Source of the DNA: Acanthosepion pharaonis | Lineage: Eukaryota; Mollusca; Cephalopoda; Sepiida; Sepiidae | Assembly: GCA_903632075.3 (NCBI GenBank) | Contig: CAHIKZ030004540.1 | Location: 1,560,001 to 1,624,000 of the forward strand | Length of the DNA stretch: 64,000 nt | Reading direction: 5' to 3' | Shown: positions 24,115-34,289 of the stretch, piece after piece | Layout of the letters: the number at the start of each line of letters is the position of its first letter | Position numbering within the stretch: the stretch's first letter is position 1 | The notes under the pieces: model-generated | The model's database searches: none | What the model saw: only the letters and a program-made list of their open reading frames with translations | Told to the model about the DNA's origin: nothing | Position numbers and translations under genes: made by a program

Positions 24115-24249
24115 TTGTTGTAGACATTTTTTTTTTTTTTTGTAAGAAAAGAATCTCTCCCTGCCACTCTGTCTAGGAAACTTGCCTGAACAAATTTGAA
24201 TGCTGAAATCACATCTGGGGAGGGTTATTGGTTTTATATTCATGTATGC

Positions 24250-24602
24250 CTCAATTGATTGAATGAAACAGACTTTTTCAATACATATGCATGTGTGTAC
24301 CTATGTGTCTATGTATATATTGTTAATATGTCTACATATTTATGTGTATGTATGTAAGTCTGTTATGTGTGAATATGTCTATATATGTATTTAAGGCTGT
24401 TGATATGTGTGTATATGTATATATGTTTGTTGATATATGCATGCATAAATGTCTGTTGATATATGCAGATGTTAATATGTGTATATGTGCAGATGTTAAT
24501 ATGTGTATATGTGCAGATGTTAATATATGTGTGGATGGCTCTGTTAATACACATATATGTTGATAGGTCTGCTGATGTGGGTATGTCTGTTTCTATCTGT
24601 CT

Positions 24603-24657
<55 letters not shown>
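24250..24657. repeat. TG-rich low-complexity region and (CA)n(TA)n
   Basis: TATGTGTGTATATG-type sequence, including a short repeat of GTGCAGATGTTAATAT (24463-24530), ends in (CA)n at 24605-24635 and (TA)n at 24636-24656. Confidence 0.9.
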
Positions 24658-24732
24658 AAAGATTACTGAACTTTTAAATATCAATTTAAAAAATAAATAT
24701 TTGATAGTAATTTATTCATATAATATTATTAA

Positions 24733-24752
24733 ACTCTATTTTTAATATTGAG

Positions 24753-24792
<40 letters not shown>
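24733..24792 (+). repeat. ATTGAGCACT motif followed by (TA)n
   Basis: ACTCTA (24733-24738), 8 nt, then ATTGAGCACT (24747-24756), directly followed by (TA)n to 24792. It matches the bipartite motif beside the foldbacks elsewhere in the window, but no hairpin is seen upstream here. Confidence 0.5.
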
Positions 24793-24794
<2 letters not shown>

Positions 24795-24808
24795 TTCTTA
24801 AATCTTAA

Positions 24809-24934
24809 ATATATATATATATATATATATAAAATAAACTGTCTATTCAAAAAATGTTTAATAAAAACAATGTTTAATAAAAACTGTTGAATTAAAAGAA
24901 TATACATCTTTTATATATATATATATATATATAT
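24809..24934. repeat. Two further (TA)n tracts
   Basis: TA runs at 24809-24830 and 24914-24933, separated by a short direct repeat of AATGTTTAATAAAAAC. Confidence 0.9.
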
Positions 24935-25386
24935 TTGTGTTATGCATTATATAAAGCACTTGTTCACATTTTTTTACCTCCATTTTTATTTATTGCACCT
25001 ACGTTAAGAGAAATTCCAGCTTATGTCCCACCATTGAAAGATACTGCTGCAGTTACTCTGCTGCAAATTACTGCACACAGCATGATCCCTTGCCTGATTG
25101 AAATTGGACTTAATAGAAAACAAAGATAGACACTTCTGCTATGCTTGAGAAGTAGAAAATGAATACCAACTGCAATGAAATGTGTTCTCGACACAGTTTA
25201 ATATGATAGCATTTGTAATTCTAAGTAATACAGATTAATGTTACAGTGAACTGATAAAATGATGTTGATTTTAACAGCTTGGAGATGTATTCGAATACTT
25301 TCCCCTCCTCCCCCACCAATTGTATTTATTTGCTTATCAATATTACTTGATGTTTAAATTACAGCTTAGTCTACTAGATGGCTAGG
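24935..25386. other. Unassigned spacer
   Basis: Nothing recognised. The 64-codon frame at 24935-25129 has no known features and no splice context that I trust. Confidence 0.4.
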
Positions 25387-25690
25387 AGGTATGGAGTAGT
25401 GGATAGCGGCTTGGATTAAGGAATCGCAGAGCCGAGATCAAATTCCAGTCGAATCCATTACATTCACTTACGTGCTAATACCCTTGGGAAAGGTATGAAT
25501 CCTCTTCCTCTCCCTCCAGCTATGGGTAAAATAGCAGGACAGACTAGGTTCTATAGCCTTGGATGGCAACTGGTCTAGGAGAAGGACAACTCTGAATTCA
25601 AAACCTGCGGAGGGTCGTTTGGGAACCTTGTGGCATTCGGTGCACCAGGTCTCTTCGACCCTTCAAATCTTAGATGAGGGTCAATGGAGT
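25387..25690 (+). repeat. tRNA-derived SINE, copy 3
   Basis: Box A-like TGGAGTAGTGG (25392-25402), box B-like GAGATCAAATTCC (25434-25446). The body is nearly identical to 1290-1560 through GGTCGTTTGGGAACCTTGTG and GCACCAGGTCTCT. After that the two copies diverge, which marks the SINE 3' end near 25660. Confidence 0.85.
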
Positions 25691-25969
25691 CTCTCTGAGC
25701 CTTGGTTGGCAATCTATTTAGTGATGGTGTCACGATAAAATCACCCTTGATAGCCCTAGCGAAGCATCAAGAATTCAGCTATGTGACAAGATTATGAACT
25801 ACACCAATCAAAGTATTAGCTATGACAAATAAGGAATACTGGAAAGGTGTAGTGAGTTCAATCTTGGCTGAGGCTGCAAGATGATGAGATGGCTGAAATG
25901 GTAAAGTTAATGGTGACATGTTTCCCTACAGGAAACAATGTTGAAATTTCTAAAATGTTTTTCGTAAGA

Positions 25970-26300
25970 GTTTTTGATGTAATTAGACATCTCAGTGCAA
26001 CTGTTATCACTCTTTGTATTGATGGGAGTTTCCTTACTAACCTTTTCTTTTATGTCATGTGGAATGTCTCACATTCTTGATTATTTCCTCCGTTTTCTCT
26101 TCTGCCGGTGCTACCCATTTTGTTAGTTGCTACTGGAAGTCTTTGGGTGACTTGTTTTTTGTTCTTTGTGATTCCATGGTGTCAGTCTATAAAACCTGAA
26201 GAAGGGTTGCTTTCTTGTAGCATTCAAAGTTGGTGGCTTCATTGCTTTCATTTCAATTCCAGAGATTTTCTGTTTTGGAAAGGTTTATTTTAAGTTTTCT
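25970..26300. repeat. Diverged copy of the 19170-20035 repeat
   Basis: Shares TTTGTATTGATGGGAGTTTC, TTGATTAT, GCTACCCATTTTGTTAGTTG and CTGGAAGTCT in the same order. Confidence 0.6.
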
Positions 26301-26336
26301 GCTTTCGAACATTTGGTAAACATTGTTATGGTGTGC

Positions 26337-26365
26337 TATATATATATATATATATATATAACCCT

Positions 26366-26402
<37 letters not shown>
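26337..26402. repeat. (TA)n / (CA)n / (TA)n
   Basis: Two TA tracts separated by (CA)n, directly left of the 26411 hairpin. Confidence 0.95.
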
Positions 26403-26414
<12 letters not shown>

Positions 26415-26684
26415 GGCTCAAACACTAATATTCTATGATTATAATTTATTACATTGGAATTGTAATCATGATCCAATTCATCAGACATACAAATTCAAAA
26501 AAAAATTGGAAAATCCGATTTAAAATCCAATTTCTTTTTGAATTTGTAGGTCTGATGAATTGGATCATGATTATGATTCCAATGTAATAATTTATAACCA
26601 TGGAATATTAGTGCTTGAGCCTTTTATATTATATTTTTGCTCTGCCCTGGACATTGAGCTCTACCTGGATTCTATCCTCTTGAA

Positions 26685-26690
<6 letters not shown>
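26403..26690 (+). repeat. Foldback element A: long hairpin plus bipartite motif
   Basis: Arms at about 26411-26505 and 26535-26632 are inverted copies (AAAAGGCTCAAACACTAATA against its complement at the right end), with a loop near 26506-26534. The right flank has GCTCTG (26639-26644), 8 nt, ATTGAGCTCT (26653-26662), then ACCTGGATTCTATCCTCTTG and a (TA)n at 26690-26735. A second copy, in opposite orientation and with a shortened hairpin, is at 36525-36712. No protein is encoded. The element is bracketed by TA repeats. Confidence 0.8.

Positions 26691-26737
<47 letters not shown>
26690..26737. repeat. (TA)n microsatellite
   Basis: Uninterrupted TA tract that ends foldback element A. Confidence 0.97.
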
Positions 26738-26742
<5 letters not shown>

Positions 26743-26789
26743 GACAATGAATGTCTACCATGTTTGATCATGAGCTGTTCTAATGTTTG

Positions 26790-27510
26790 AATGTTTGCTT
26801 TAATTACTGGTGAAAATGAAGACAAAAATTGTCCAACATTTGGATATTTTTTTTAAGCTGGTCCTAAGCTTTCAGCTCTTAATTTCTAAGAAATGTTATT
26901 TAATAGAACTAAGATCAGAAAGGAGACAGGTAAGTCTACAGGAGACTGTGGTTGATTTATCATTAGCATTACTTATGTATTTATTATTATTTCTTAGAAA
27001 AACATAGCCATGTACATAAATATTAGACAGATATTAGTTGATAACACAGTAATACCCACATATACACATAGTAAAAAAAAAAAACCTTCAGATATTGGAA
27101 GCCATCTACATTAAAACGAAGCAACCCACTCAACAAAATTACATTTCAAACTAGTCACAACACATTACCTTGCATCTAGACATTGATTCTGTTTTAATAT
27201 TTTGATCTATTGTGTGGTATGACATCATACAACTGCATCGTAAACTTACAATCTGTGTCTGCTATTCCATGACCATTATCGTTGCTTAGCAATTTTCTAT
27301 GTCAAAATAAAAAAAATATGTCCTCTTTGACAATGGATATCTTTGTTTTATGTCTGTGTAACCCTCTAAAGATGGCTCATGTAAGCTGAAAGCTTAGGAC
27401 CAATCTAATAAAAAAAAATATCCAAATGATGGACAATTTTTGTCTTTATTTTCACCAGAAATTAAAGCAAATATTCAAACATAAGAACGGCTTATGATTA
27501 GACATAATAG
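26790..27510. repeat. Inverted repeat pair around unique sequence
   Basis: 26815-26880 (AAAATGAAGACAAAAATTGT and TGGTCCTAAGCTTTCAGCTC) is the inverse of 27380-27480 (GAAAGCTTAGGACCAATCTA and GGACAATTTTTGTCTTTATT). The arms extend outward with TTTAATTACTGGTG against the complementary sequence. About 500 bp of unassigned AT-rich sequence lies between. It looks like a long, decayed foldback. Confidence 0.65.
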
Positions 27511-27737
27511 ACATTCATTATCTGTTATATTTAACAATATGTTTAAATAATGATCTGTTACCCCAATACAGTGTGTGTGGTTGTATATTATGAAATGAAT
27601 AAAGTCCAACAATTATTTTTTATAAAAAGAACTTATAACCATAAAAAATGTCTTATATATATATACCCAAGTATATAATTGGTATATACGGAATGAATTC
27701 CAATAACCAACAATTACTATTCTTAAAAGAGCAGATA

Positions 27738-27880
27738 TAATTATTATTTATAAAAAAATTATAAAATCACTACAAAAATAGCCCTTAGGGCTATTTTTTG
27801 TAGTGATTTTACTCTTTTATACTTATGTTATAATTTTTTATAAATAATAATTATATATATATATATATATATATAAATAC
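27738..27880. repeat. Foldback palindrome followed by (TA)n
   Basis: Arms around AAAATCACTACAAAAATAGC and its complement meet at a GCCCTTAGGGC centre (about 27783-27793). The outer arms carry AATTATTATTTATAAAAAAA and its complement. (TA)n starts at about 27854. Confidence 0.8.
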
Positions 27881-27890
27881 GCACACACAC

Positions 27891-28147
27891 ATATATATAT
27901 ATATATTTTACAAAAAAAAACAAAAATTACCGAGACTATTTCAAACCATCCCTTAATGGCTTTTCTCAGCCATTAAGGGATGTTTGAAATAGTCTATTCC
28001 GATTCTATTGAGGTAATTTCCGTTTTTTGCTGTAAAAAAAATATGTATGCTCTATTAAAATAAAAACATCAAGCTCTCTGTGGATAAGTTTTAATAATTA
28101 TTATTGCTAAGATCCACCCAGATTATATACCAATGGATTTATTACCT

Positions 28148-28152
<5 letters not shown>
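27891..28152 (+). repeat. Foldback element B: hairpin plus bipartite motif
   Basis: Arms from AAATTACCGAGACTATTTCA at about 27924 and its complement near 28020 meet at a small loop near 27962. The centre pairs CCATCCCTTAATGGCT with AGCCATTAAGGGATG. The right flank has GCTCTA (28049-28054), 13 nt, ATCAAGCTCT (28068-28077), then CTGTGGATAAGTTTTAATAA and a tail ending ATTACCTGTACTATATA. The tail matches 55960-56040 (minus) and 2030-2110 (minus). (TA)n tracts bracket both ends. Confidence 0.8.

Positions 28153-28200
<48 letters not shown>
28153..28200. repeat. (TA)n microsatellite
   Basis: TA tract at the right end of foldback element B. Confidence 0.97.
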
Positions 28201-28204
<4 letters not shown>

Positions 28205-28778
28205 ACTTCTCACAAGCAGGGGATAATGCTAAAGGAAATGCAGTTTACAAGCTCATTCACAAAAAGCTGTAATAAAGTCCCTACTACATTCAGTTCATAT
28301 CCTGCAAAGATTCTCTCAACTTTTGGGCATCACCTTGTGCAGTTGCATGTCTATATAGACAAACATGCACATATATATTAGAATAATAGCCATAAAAAGA
28401 CGACAGGGTGATTTATGTATGAGTTGGCACCTTTGCCTGCGATCAAAGCTTTATCCCTTGGCCTTCTGCCTGGGATTAATGTCATATTTGCGTGTTCTAA
28501 CCAACCCCAGAAATAATCAATTCATAAGGGGGACTTAATAACAGAGCTAACGTTTCAACTGTAGCAATTTGGATAAGCCAAACAAAAGCCATGAAGTGCT
28601 TTCTTTAAGTGAAAAGGTGAAAGTTCATAAGAGGAAGAAAAATAAACAGATCCAGAGTTTGCTCAGATCTACAAGAAAACAAATTCTCTCTCGCTTATAT
28701 TCCAGTATATTGTTATATTCTTCTATTTTTTTTTATTGTTAATCTCTTATTGTGTCTAATAAGATCTACAGTAATTTA
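28201..28778. other. Unassigned spacer
   Basis: Single-copy-looking sequence. 28720-28775 carries a partial unit of the 29240-29850 tandem repeat (TTGTTAATCTCTTATTGTGT). Confidence 0.4.
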
Positions 28779-29230
28779 GGCATCCTGGGTAAGATGTTAA
28801 ACTATGTTCAGCAGCAAGGCCTCTGATGAGGAGGTTTTGAGGAGCATGGAACCACCTCTTAATTGCTGGTGTTTCCAGGTGCACCCTGACCCGGGGTGGT
28901 AGCACCTGTTAGGGTCCCAGCTATGAGCAAATAGTTAACTATTACCAGCAATGCTTTTTTGAAAAAAATTATTACCAGCAATACAATTTTGAAGCAAATA
29001 TATTACCAGAAACAGATTTTTGACAAAACAAAATATTACCAGCAATAAATTTTTTGTCAGCATTAAATAACCCATTGAGGTTGATATGCCGTAAAACAAA
29101 ATAAACCAAACCAATCTAAACCAAAGAATACATATTCTATTCATACGAATCTATCCTAAAAATGTTGTCAGCATTAAATAACCCATTGTGGTTGATATGT
29201 CGTAAAATAAACCAAACCAAACCATATAGT
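28779..29230 (+). repeat. Interspersed repeat X, copy 1
   Basis: About 400 bp shared with 40428-40815: CAGCAGCAAGGCCTCTGATG, GGAGGTTTTGAGGAGCATG, ACCACCTCTTAATTGCTGGT, CCTGACC(C/T)GGGGTGGTAGCA, a run of three ATTACCAGCAATA-type units, then ATTAAATAACCCATTGAGGT. Here the last part is duplicated (29055-29110 and 29165-29215). A third, shorter inverted copy is at 38430-38545. I do not recognise the class; no coding frame is conserved between copies. Confidence 0.8.
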
Positions 29231-29234
29231 AATT

Positions 29235-29855
29235 TGGATTCTTCTATCCATCACATAACTTTCATTACAGTATGTTGTTATAATGATTCTATTTTATTAT
29301 TAGTTATTGTTGTTAATTTCTTATTATGCCTAATAAGATCTACAGTAAGAACGATTCTTCTATCCGTCATGTAACTTTCATTACAGTCTATATTGTTATA
29401 ATTGTTCTATTTTATTATTAGGTATTGTTGCCAATTTCATATTATGCCTAATAATATCTATGGTAAGAACTAATCTTTTATCCATTACATAATGTTTATT
29501 ACAGTGTATTCTTCTATTTTATTACTAGTTATTGTTACTCTTTTATTGTTCCTTATAAGATCTACAGTAATTTGGAGTCTTCTAATATGTCATAACTTTA
29601 ATTACAGTCTATTGTTTTAATTGTTCTATTTTATTTAATTAGTTATGGTTGTTAATTTCTTATGCCTAATAAGATCTATGGTAAGAATGAATCTTTTATT
29701 CATTACATAACTTTTATTACAGTCTATTGTTTTAATTGTTCTATTTTATTATTAGTTATTGTTATTAATCTCTTATTGTGCCTAATAAGATCTATGGGAA
29801 GAATGAATCTTCTGTCACATTACTTTTCATACAGTATATTGTTAGAAATTTTTTT
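29235..29855. repeat. About 115-bp tandem repeat, six copies
   Basis: Units contain ATTACAGT(C/A)TATTGTT, TTCTATTTTATTATTAG, TTGTTAATTTCTTATT and GCCTAATAAGATCTA(C/T)(A/G)GTAAGAA. They begin near 29240, 29350, 29470, 29575, 29690 and 29800. Partial units lie outside at 28720 and 30555, so the repeat was probably larger before insertion of the LTR-like sequence at 29880-30470. Confidence 0.9.
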
Positions 29856-29869
29856 TTTAATCATCCCAC

Positions 29870-30475
29870 CCTGAAACAAGTTATGAATGTCACTAGTATG
29901 CAGGGAGTTACAAGCAGTGAAAGTGAGAGAAAAGACTGTGTATTGAGAGTGTTATATACAAGTGTATGGTTGCAAGGAAGAAATACAACAACAGCAGAAA
30001 TAGATTTACGTGGTTTATTTCAACAGGAACGTGTGGGTTTGGGACAGCTACCTTGGTGTGGTAAAGTTCATAAGCAGGCTTCAGATCTAGGTCGATCTCT
30101 CATAGTAGTTCACACATGTTGACGGTGGTTGATGCTCCGCTGCTGCTGATCGCTTGGCCTGACTGTGACAGGTCTGTTTGTGGCTACCTGTTGACTGTGT
30201 GTTGAACTTCTGTGTGACCCCTTTTATAGCGTTTTTTTATGGCTTAACAGGCTCGAAAAACGAAGCGAGAATAATTAGGAGGGAAGCATTTTTATTGGAC
30301 GAAAAATAGAACACTTTAAATATTATTTTATTTTTCGACCGGAACTCGTGTGTCGGGAACATTTGTAAATGAAGATAATGGTCATTTTTTGATGGGGCTT
30401 TGTCCCGTTCATATCTGGCTCTCGCTCTTGAGTATTTGCCTGTAAATCAGCCAAGATATGTCTTATTTTATTTTA
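29870..30475 (-). repeat. Probable LTR, antisense
   Basis: Read on the minus strand there is a CTATAAAAGGGG box (30219-30230), about 200 bp of CAG/CAC-rich sequence, and an AATAAA signal (complement at 30014-30019), followed by about 130 bp to the end near 29880. TATA box, leader-length R region and poly(A) signal in this order are the LTR layout. It splits a tandem repeat (29235-29855 and 30555 onward), consistent with an insertion. It is GC-richer than its surroundings. No internal retroelement domains lie next to it, so it is probably a solo LTR. The 114-codon plus-strand frame is not considered real. Confidence 0.5.
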
Positions 30476-30479
30476 TAAC

Positions 30480-31380
30480 AAGAGGATTGAGATAAGAACA
30501 AAAAAATGAACAGGATTCAAGAAGAATCAATTGCAATTGATGTTGCATTTAAATTGTTTTATTTTATGATTAGTTATTATTGTTAATCTCTTCATGTGAT
30601 GAATTATAAATTAAACTTTCTCATACATATATATGCATGTATTTATTTAAAAAAAAAAAAAAACCCTCGATATTTATAGGACTTGGGGATTTCAGACATC
30701 TGGTGAGGGTCTTTGAACATATCCCTCATCTATAAGGTGGACTACGGTACTTGTAAGTAAATATTCAGAATTGAAGAAAAGTAGATCGATTTTAATATTT
30801 CAAATATTTCTTTCTATCTTGAATATTGTAAGTTTTTTCATCCTGTAAATTCTGTGAATATGGATTGAATTATTATTTTTTTTTTTTTTTTTAATCATCA
30901 GTAATACATTATTTCTCAATTCAATATGGATTACATTAAAGGAATGCTTTTTGGAGTTTCTTTCATCTTCTCTGAACCAAAGGAACATCGAAAATAACTT
31001 AAAGGAATGAAAATATCTGATCTACCACTTCATTGTCATTGTGATAGGCACCATCAAAGTGAGTGGGGATCAGTTTAGAACTTTGTTATCATATGAAATT
31101 AATCCTCCACTTTAGGTCCACTTCAAAATCCGTCATTCTCAATGAGAGAATCCATTCATATATAAAATCAATGTGAATTTTTTTTTGTAAAGAGAAATAT
31201 GTTAGAGTCTATGTATTTCCATAATACAGTTGAAAGTATTTGGAATTAACATATAGACAATTTGTAGCCTTGAAAAGAAACACTGGTTTGGATATAAGAA
31301 AATTATAATACAAAAAATGTTGACAAAAGAACATTGTCAATTTATTAATCTGACAGATTTTATGACTTTAAACATTATTT
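30480..31380. other. Unassigned AT-rich spacer
   Basis: Poly-A/T runs and unique sequence; nothing recognised. Confidence 0.45.
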
Positions 31381-31384
31381 TTAG

Positions 31385-31720
31385 TAGATACTCCTATTCA
31401 TATTTGAGTAGACATTTAATTTATTTATTAAACAGTATATTTATTTTCATCTGCTGGCCTGAATATTTGAGAAATCTTATCAAAGAAAAATATGCAATCT
31501 CTGGCAGAATTTTGAACCTGCATCCCCGTGGATAGAAGTAAACTGTCATTAAATTCTACATGCTTCAACTGACTCGGCCACAAAAAACTTTGCTGATCAA
31601 GTAAGGTAGAATAGTGCCTTTAAGTGAAATCCTTTTTATAGACTCTGAAAATGCCATATTTGCTCAGTTTTGTATACAAATGTAAACATGTTCTGTGAAA
31701 TGTAAATATGTTCTGTGAAA
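31385..31720. repeat. Interspersed repeat Y, copy 1
   Basis: TTTATTTATTAAACAGTATA, TTTTCATCTGCTGGCCTGAA and TATTTGAGAAATCTTAT(C/T)A, then GAAC CTGC, GCTCAGTTTTGTAT and AATGTAAAC. Copies are at 53815-54105, 54165-54430 and, as a foldback, 56580-56760. Class unknown. Confidence 0.75.
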
Positions 31721-31753
31721 CGCATCATTCTTAGCTTTTATGCTTTGTCTCAA

Positions 31754-31754
<1 letters not shown>

Positions 31755-31795
<41 letters not shown>
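31755..31795. repeat. (TA)n microsatellite
   Basis: TA tract to the left of the next foldback. Confidence 0.95.
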
Positions 31796-31834
31796 ATGTG
31801 CAGATATGTAGAATAATAGGAAAGAACATGTTAG

Positions 31835-32131
31835 GTAAATATTCTGCAGTTCTTTAGTATTTTTGTTTTTATTTTTAAAAAACAGTGCTCCATACAGAAA
31901 ACGAGAGCCGAAAACCTGAATTATTAAAATTAAATTGAATTAAAGTATCAAGTCCTGTTTCATCGTCAAGCGAAAATTTAGGAATTCCTAAATTTTTCGC
32001 TTGAGGATGAAACAAAAACAATACTTTTAACTCAATTTAATTTTAATAATTATATTCAGGTTTCTGGCTCTCATTTTTGAACTCTTATGTGAACTCTTAT
32101 TTAGCAAAGGAATTTTATTTTTAAGAAATAA

Positions 32132-32136
<5 letters not shown>
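31835..32136 (-). repeat. Foldback element C: near-perfect palindrome with bipartite motif
   Basis: Arms 31901-31984 and 31985-32072 meet at TAGGAATTCCTA (31979-31990) with no loop. They include GAGAGCC and its complement GGCTCTC at the outer ends. On the minus strand the hairpin is followed by GGCTCTC (31904-31910), then ATGGAGCACT (31884-31893) and an A/T-rich tail shared with 5435-5485. (TA)n lies further out on both sides. Confidence 0.8.

Positions 32137-32166
<30 letters not shown>
32137..32166. repeat. (TA)n microsatellite
   Basis: TA tract. Confidence 0.95.
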
Positions 32167-32169
<3 letters not shown>

Positions 32170-32172
<3 letters not shown>

Positions 32173-32690
32173 TCTGTTGACCTTTCCAATACAGGAAATA
32201 CTTGTTAACAACACCAATATGCTACAACATGAAAATAATAAACAAAAATACCAAATTCTCAAGGCTTTCTATATCAAATGCAACCAACCAACACAGAACT
32301 AAATTTATATGTGTAATAGCAGTTTTAAAATGCATTTCAGTTGAGTAACATTTAATACCATGTTGCATTTTACCATCTCTGTTACCTCCCTTGCATTATT
32401 AACACATTATTACAAAACAACATAATAATTAATTTTGAAATATCAGAGAGCATGTTCACATGTGTTTACAAAAATCACCATTGCAATAATTACAGTTATA
32501 TTAAGTTTATCTTTACAATTCACCCCTGAGAAAGATCTCAGAGGAGATCGAAAGTGTTTGGGTTAAGACAAAAAAAAATACAGCACCTTCCTTGATTAAT
32601 TTCAACTTAAAATCAAAAAGATGATTATAGAAATACAAAGGATTATTATAAAAATAAATAAGCATATCTATATTATTTAATGAGACATTC
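32170..32690. other. Unassigned spacer
   Basis: AT-rich unique sequence with no recognised feature. Confidence 0.45.
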
Positions 32691-32693
32691 TTG

Positions 32694-32695
<2 letters not shown>

Positions 32696-32774
<79 letters not shown>

Positions 32775-32779
32775 CAATG

Positions 32780-32819
<40 letters not shown>

Positions 32820-32827
32820 AAATCAAT

Positions 32828-32876
<49 letters not shown>

Positions 32877-32880
32877 GGGG
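32696..32880. repeat. Three (TA)n tracts in a tandem of about 65 bp, then (GA)n
   Basis: TA tracts at 32696-32734, 32742-32772, 32784-32814 and 32834-32862 are separated by related spacers (ATCAAT(A/G)TCCAATATA), ending in GAGAGAGAG. Confidence 0.95.
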
Positions 32881-32894
32881 GTGAAATGGGCAAA

Positions 32895-33150
32895 ATGATA
32901 CCGTTTTATTTTTTTTATTTTGCGCACGTGCACTGTTTGTTTTTTATTTCATCAACTGCACAATATAGTAGGGTCAGCTGAGCACTGTTTGTGAGAAAAA
33001 CACCACCATGGCACAATTCGCTCCACCAGAAATTTCGAAACGACATGCATTCTAGCATGCTTAGGATTTGTGCTGGAAGCTATAATACAAAAATTTCAGT
33101 GTATTTCGGTGTTAATGTTAATCTGAGAACATTGCAGAGGCTTCGTAAAG

Positions 33151-33152
<2 letters not shown>
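32895..33152 (+). pseudogene. Mariner-like transposase 5' fragment
   Basis: The leader TATAGTAGGGTCAGCTGAGC and an ATG near 33008 open a frame starting MAQFAPPEIS, followed after a frameshift by RICAGSYNTKISVYFGVNV, the DNA-binding helix-turn-helix end of the same transposase found at 38979. It stops abruptly at a (TA)n tract. The rest of the gene is missing. Confidence 0.7.
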
Positions 33153-33197
<45 letters not shown>

Positions 33198-33220
33198 TAC
33201 ATACATATATATATATATAT
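33153..33220. repeat. (TA)n(CA)n(TA)n microsatellite
   Basis: TA tract with a short ACACACATACATAC interruption. Confidence 0.95.
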
Positions 33221-33390
33221 AAGCGAACATTGAAGTCAACACTTAAAGGCGACAGGCTGTTTCATGGTAGATGCAATCATCAGGCCATGTTATTGGGTCT
33301 AGTATGAAACAGCCTGTCACCTCTAAGTGTTGACTTCAATGTTCACTTTTATATTTACACACGCTCTATCTCCGATATTGAGCACTTTCT
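33221..33390 (+). repeat. Foldback element D with hammerhead-like core and bipartite motif
   Basis: Arms 33223-33265 (GCGAACATTGAAGTCAACAC onward) and 33303-33348 are inverted copies; the loop is 33266-33302. The right flank has GCTCTA (33363-33368), 8 nt, ATTGAGCACT (33377-33386). (TA)n abuts the left side. On the minus strand 33248-33286 has the sequence order of a hammerhead ribozyme (separate entry). No protein is encoded. Confidence 0.8.
33248..33286 (-). ncRNA. Hammerhead-ribozyme-like motif in foldback D
   Basis: On the minus strand: GGC, then CTGATGA (33277-33283), a 13-nt stem II/loop, GAAA (33260-33263), the near-palindrome CAGCCTG, then TC and GCC. GGC and GCC can form the first three pairs of stem I. 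The nucleotide order CTGANGA, GAAA, NUH is the conserved hammerhead core. Weak points: stem II has a U-U mismatch at its base and only about two pairs, and the stem III loop of one base would need a dimer. Activity is not shown. Confidence 0.4.
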
Positions 33391-33427
33391 CCCATAAGTA
33401 TAGCACACCTTAAGACTATATTTCTTC

Positions 33428-33431
33428 ATAC

Positions 33432-33469
<38 letters not shown>

Positions 33470-33484
33470 GTATATATATATATT
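33428..33484. repeat. (TA)n(CA)n(TA)n microsatellite
   Basis: TA tract, ACACACACACG, then TA tract. The sequence 33485-33545 (TGTGTATGATGTGTGCAAAA) recurs at 39970-40010. Confidence 0.95.
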
Positions 33485-33660
33485 TCTGTATGTGTATGAT
33501 GTGTGCAAAACGAGTATTCTTTTTTTTTTTTATCATGGTGATGCTTTTTTTTTTCACAGTTATATTTTTTTAGATATTTGTCAAAATTTTCCCAAAAGAA
33601 TGCACACATAACATATCAGTATATATGACAGTCTTATTTATCAGTACAGTTTTGATTTGC

Positions 33661-33782
33661 GCACTTCGACATGGTGAAGCTTGTCTCACTGAATCAATTA
33701 TGACTCCATTTTGAGTTCGATCTTCACTGGGCGCCCCATACTTTCGGCCTTGTGCCACACCTAAGCTACGCTTTTTCTTGAC
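33661..33782 (+). repeat. tRNA-derived SINE, family 2, second copy
   Basis: Matches 5981-6100: AAGCTTGTCTCACT, box B GAGTTCGATCT (33712-33722), GGGCGCCCCATACTTT and GGCCTTGTGCCACACCTAAG. Box A is partly altered. Confidence 0.8.
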
Positions 33783-34020
33783 CTTTTTACAGAAGCGATA
33801 AAAGCCGCTAATGTTGAAATAAAGACAAATTAGTGAAGGCTTTTTTTCTCGACTTGGTCATCTGTGTGATAACTTTCCATGAAGTATATAAAATACTTGA
33901 ATCCACCAGGCATGCTCTATCTTGGTCATCTGTGTGATAACTTTCCATGTTAGATGCAAAAAAAAAAAAAGCAAACAAAAAAAAAATCTCTAAATATATA
34001 TATTTGTTTGTTTTTATGAG
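33783..34020. repeat. Short direct repeat
   Basis: CTTGGTCATCTGTGTGATAA followed by CTTTCCATG occurs twice (33855-33885 and 33920-33950). Poly-A runs follow at 33958-33990. Confidence 0.7.
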
Positions 34021-34179
34021 CAGATATAATTAATGAGACATATCTTGTGACATGCAGAGGGATGGTGATGTCCAAGGCCAACTCCTTGATTGTATGCTCC
34101 TAAAACTAAAGTATCGGCCTATATAGGGACTAATACTGAGTAGAACAAATCGGTACTCGAGGAAAAATGGGGAATAAAA

Positions 34180-34285
34180 AAAGAAAGTACCTGATGATCC
34201 ATTTTGATAAAAGAAAGAACCTGACAATCTGTTTAGGTGAAAGAAAGAACCTGACAATCCGTTTAGGTGAAACCTAGGTAGTCAA
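34180..34285 (+). ncRNA. 30-bp triplication of a hammerhead-like core
   Basis: CTGATGA (34191-34197), CTGACAA (34221-34227) and CTGACAA (34251-34257) lie exactly 30 bp apart. The second and third are followed by TC(T/C)GTTTAGGT and GAAA. The last unit continues into CCTAGG, then TAGTC, giving the core order CTGANGA, stem II (CC with GG), GAAA, CCTAGG, TA. CTGACAA differs from the required CTGANGA at the invariant G. CTGACGA as ancestor explains both forms by CpG transitions. Degraded, likely not active as is. Confidence 0.4.
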
Positions 34286-34289
34286 CACT

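Noticed and set aside
28820..28850. CTCTGATGAGGAGG in repeat X as a hammerhead core
   Set aside because: CTGATGA is present, but the second copy reads CTGATCA, no complementary stem II or stem I exists, and the GAAAC-like box is not at a suitable distance in both copies.
29778..30122. 114-codon + strand frame
   Set aside because: It crosses from a tandem repeat into an antisense LTR-like sequence; the TATA and poly(A) signals on the other strand explain the region better.
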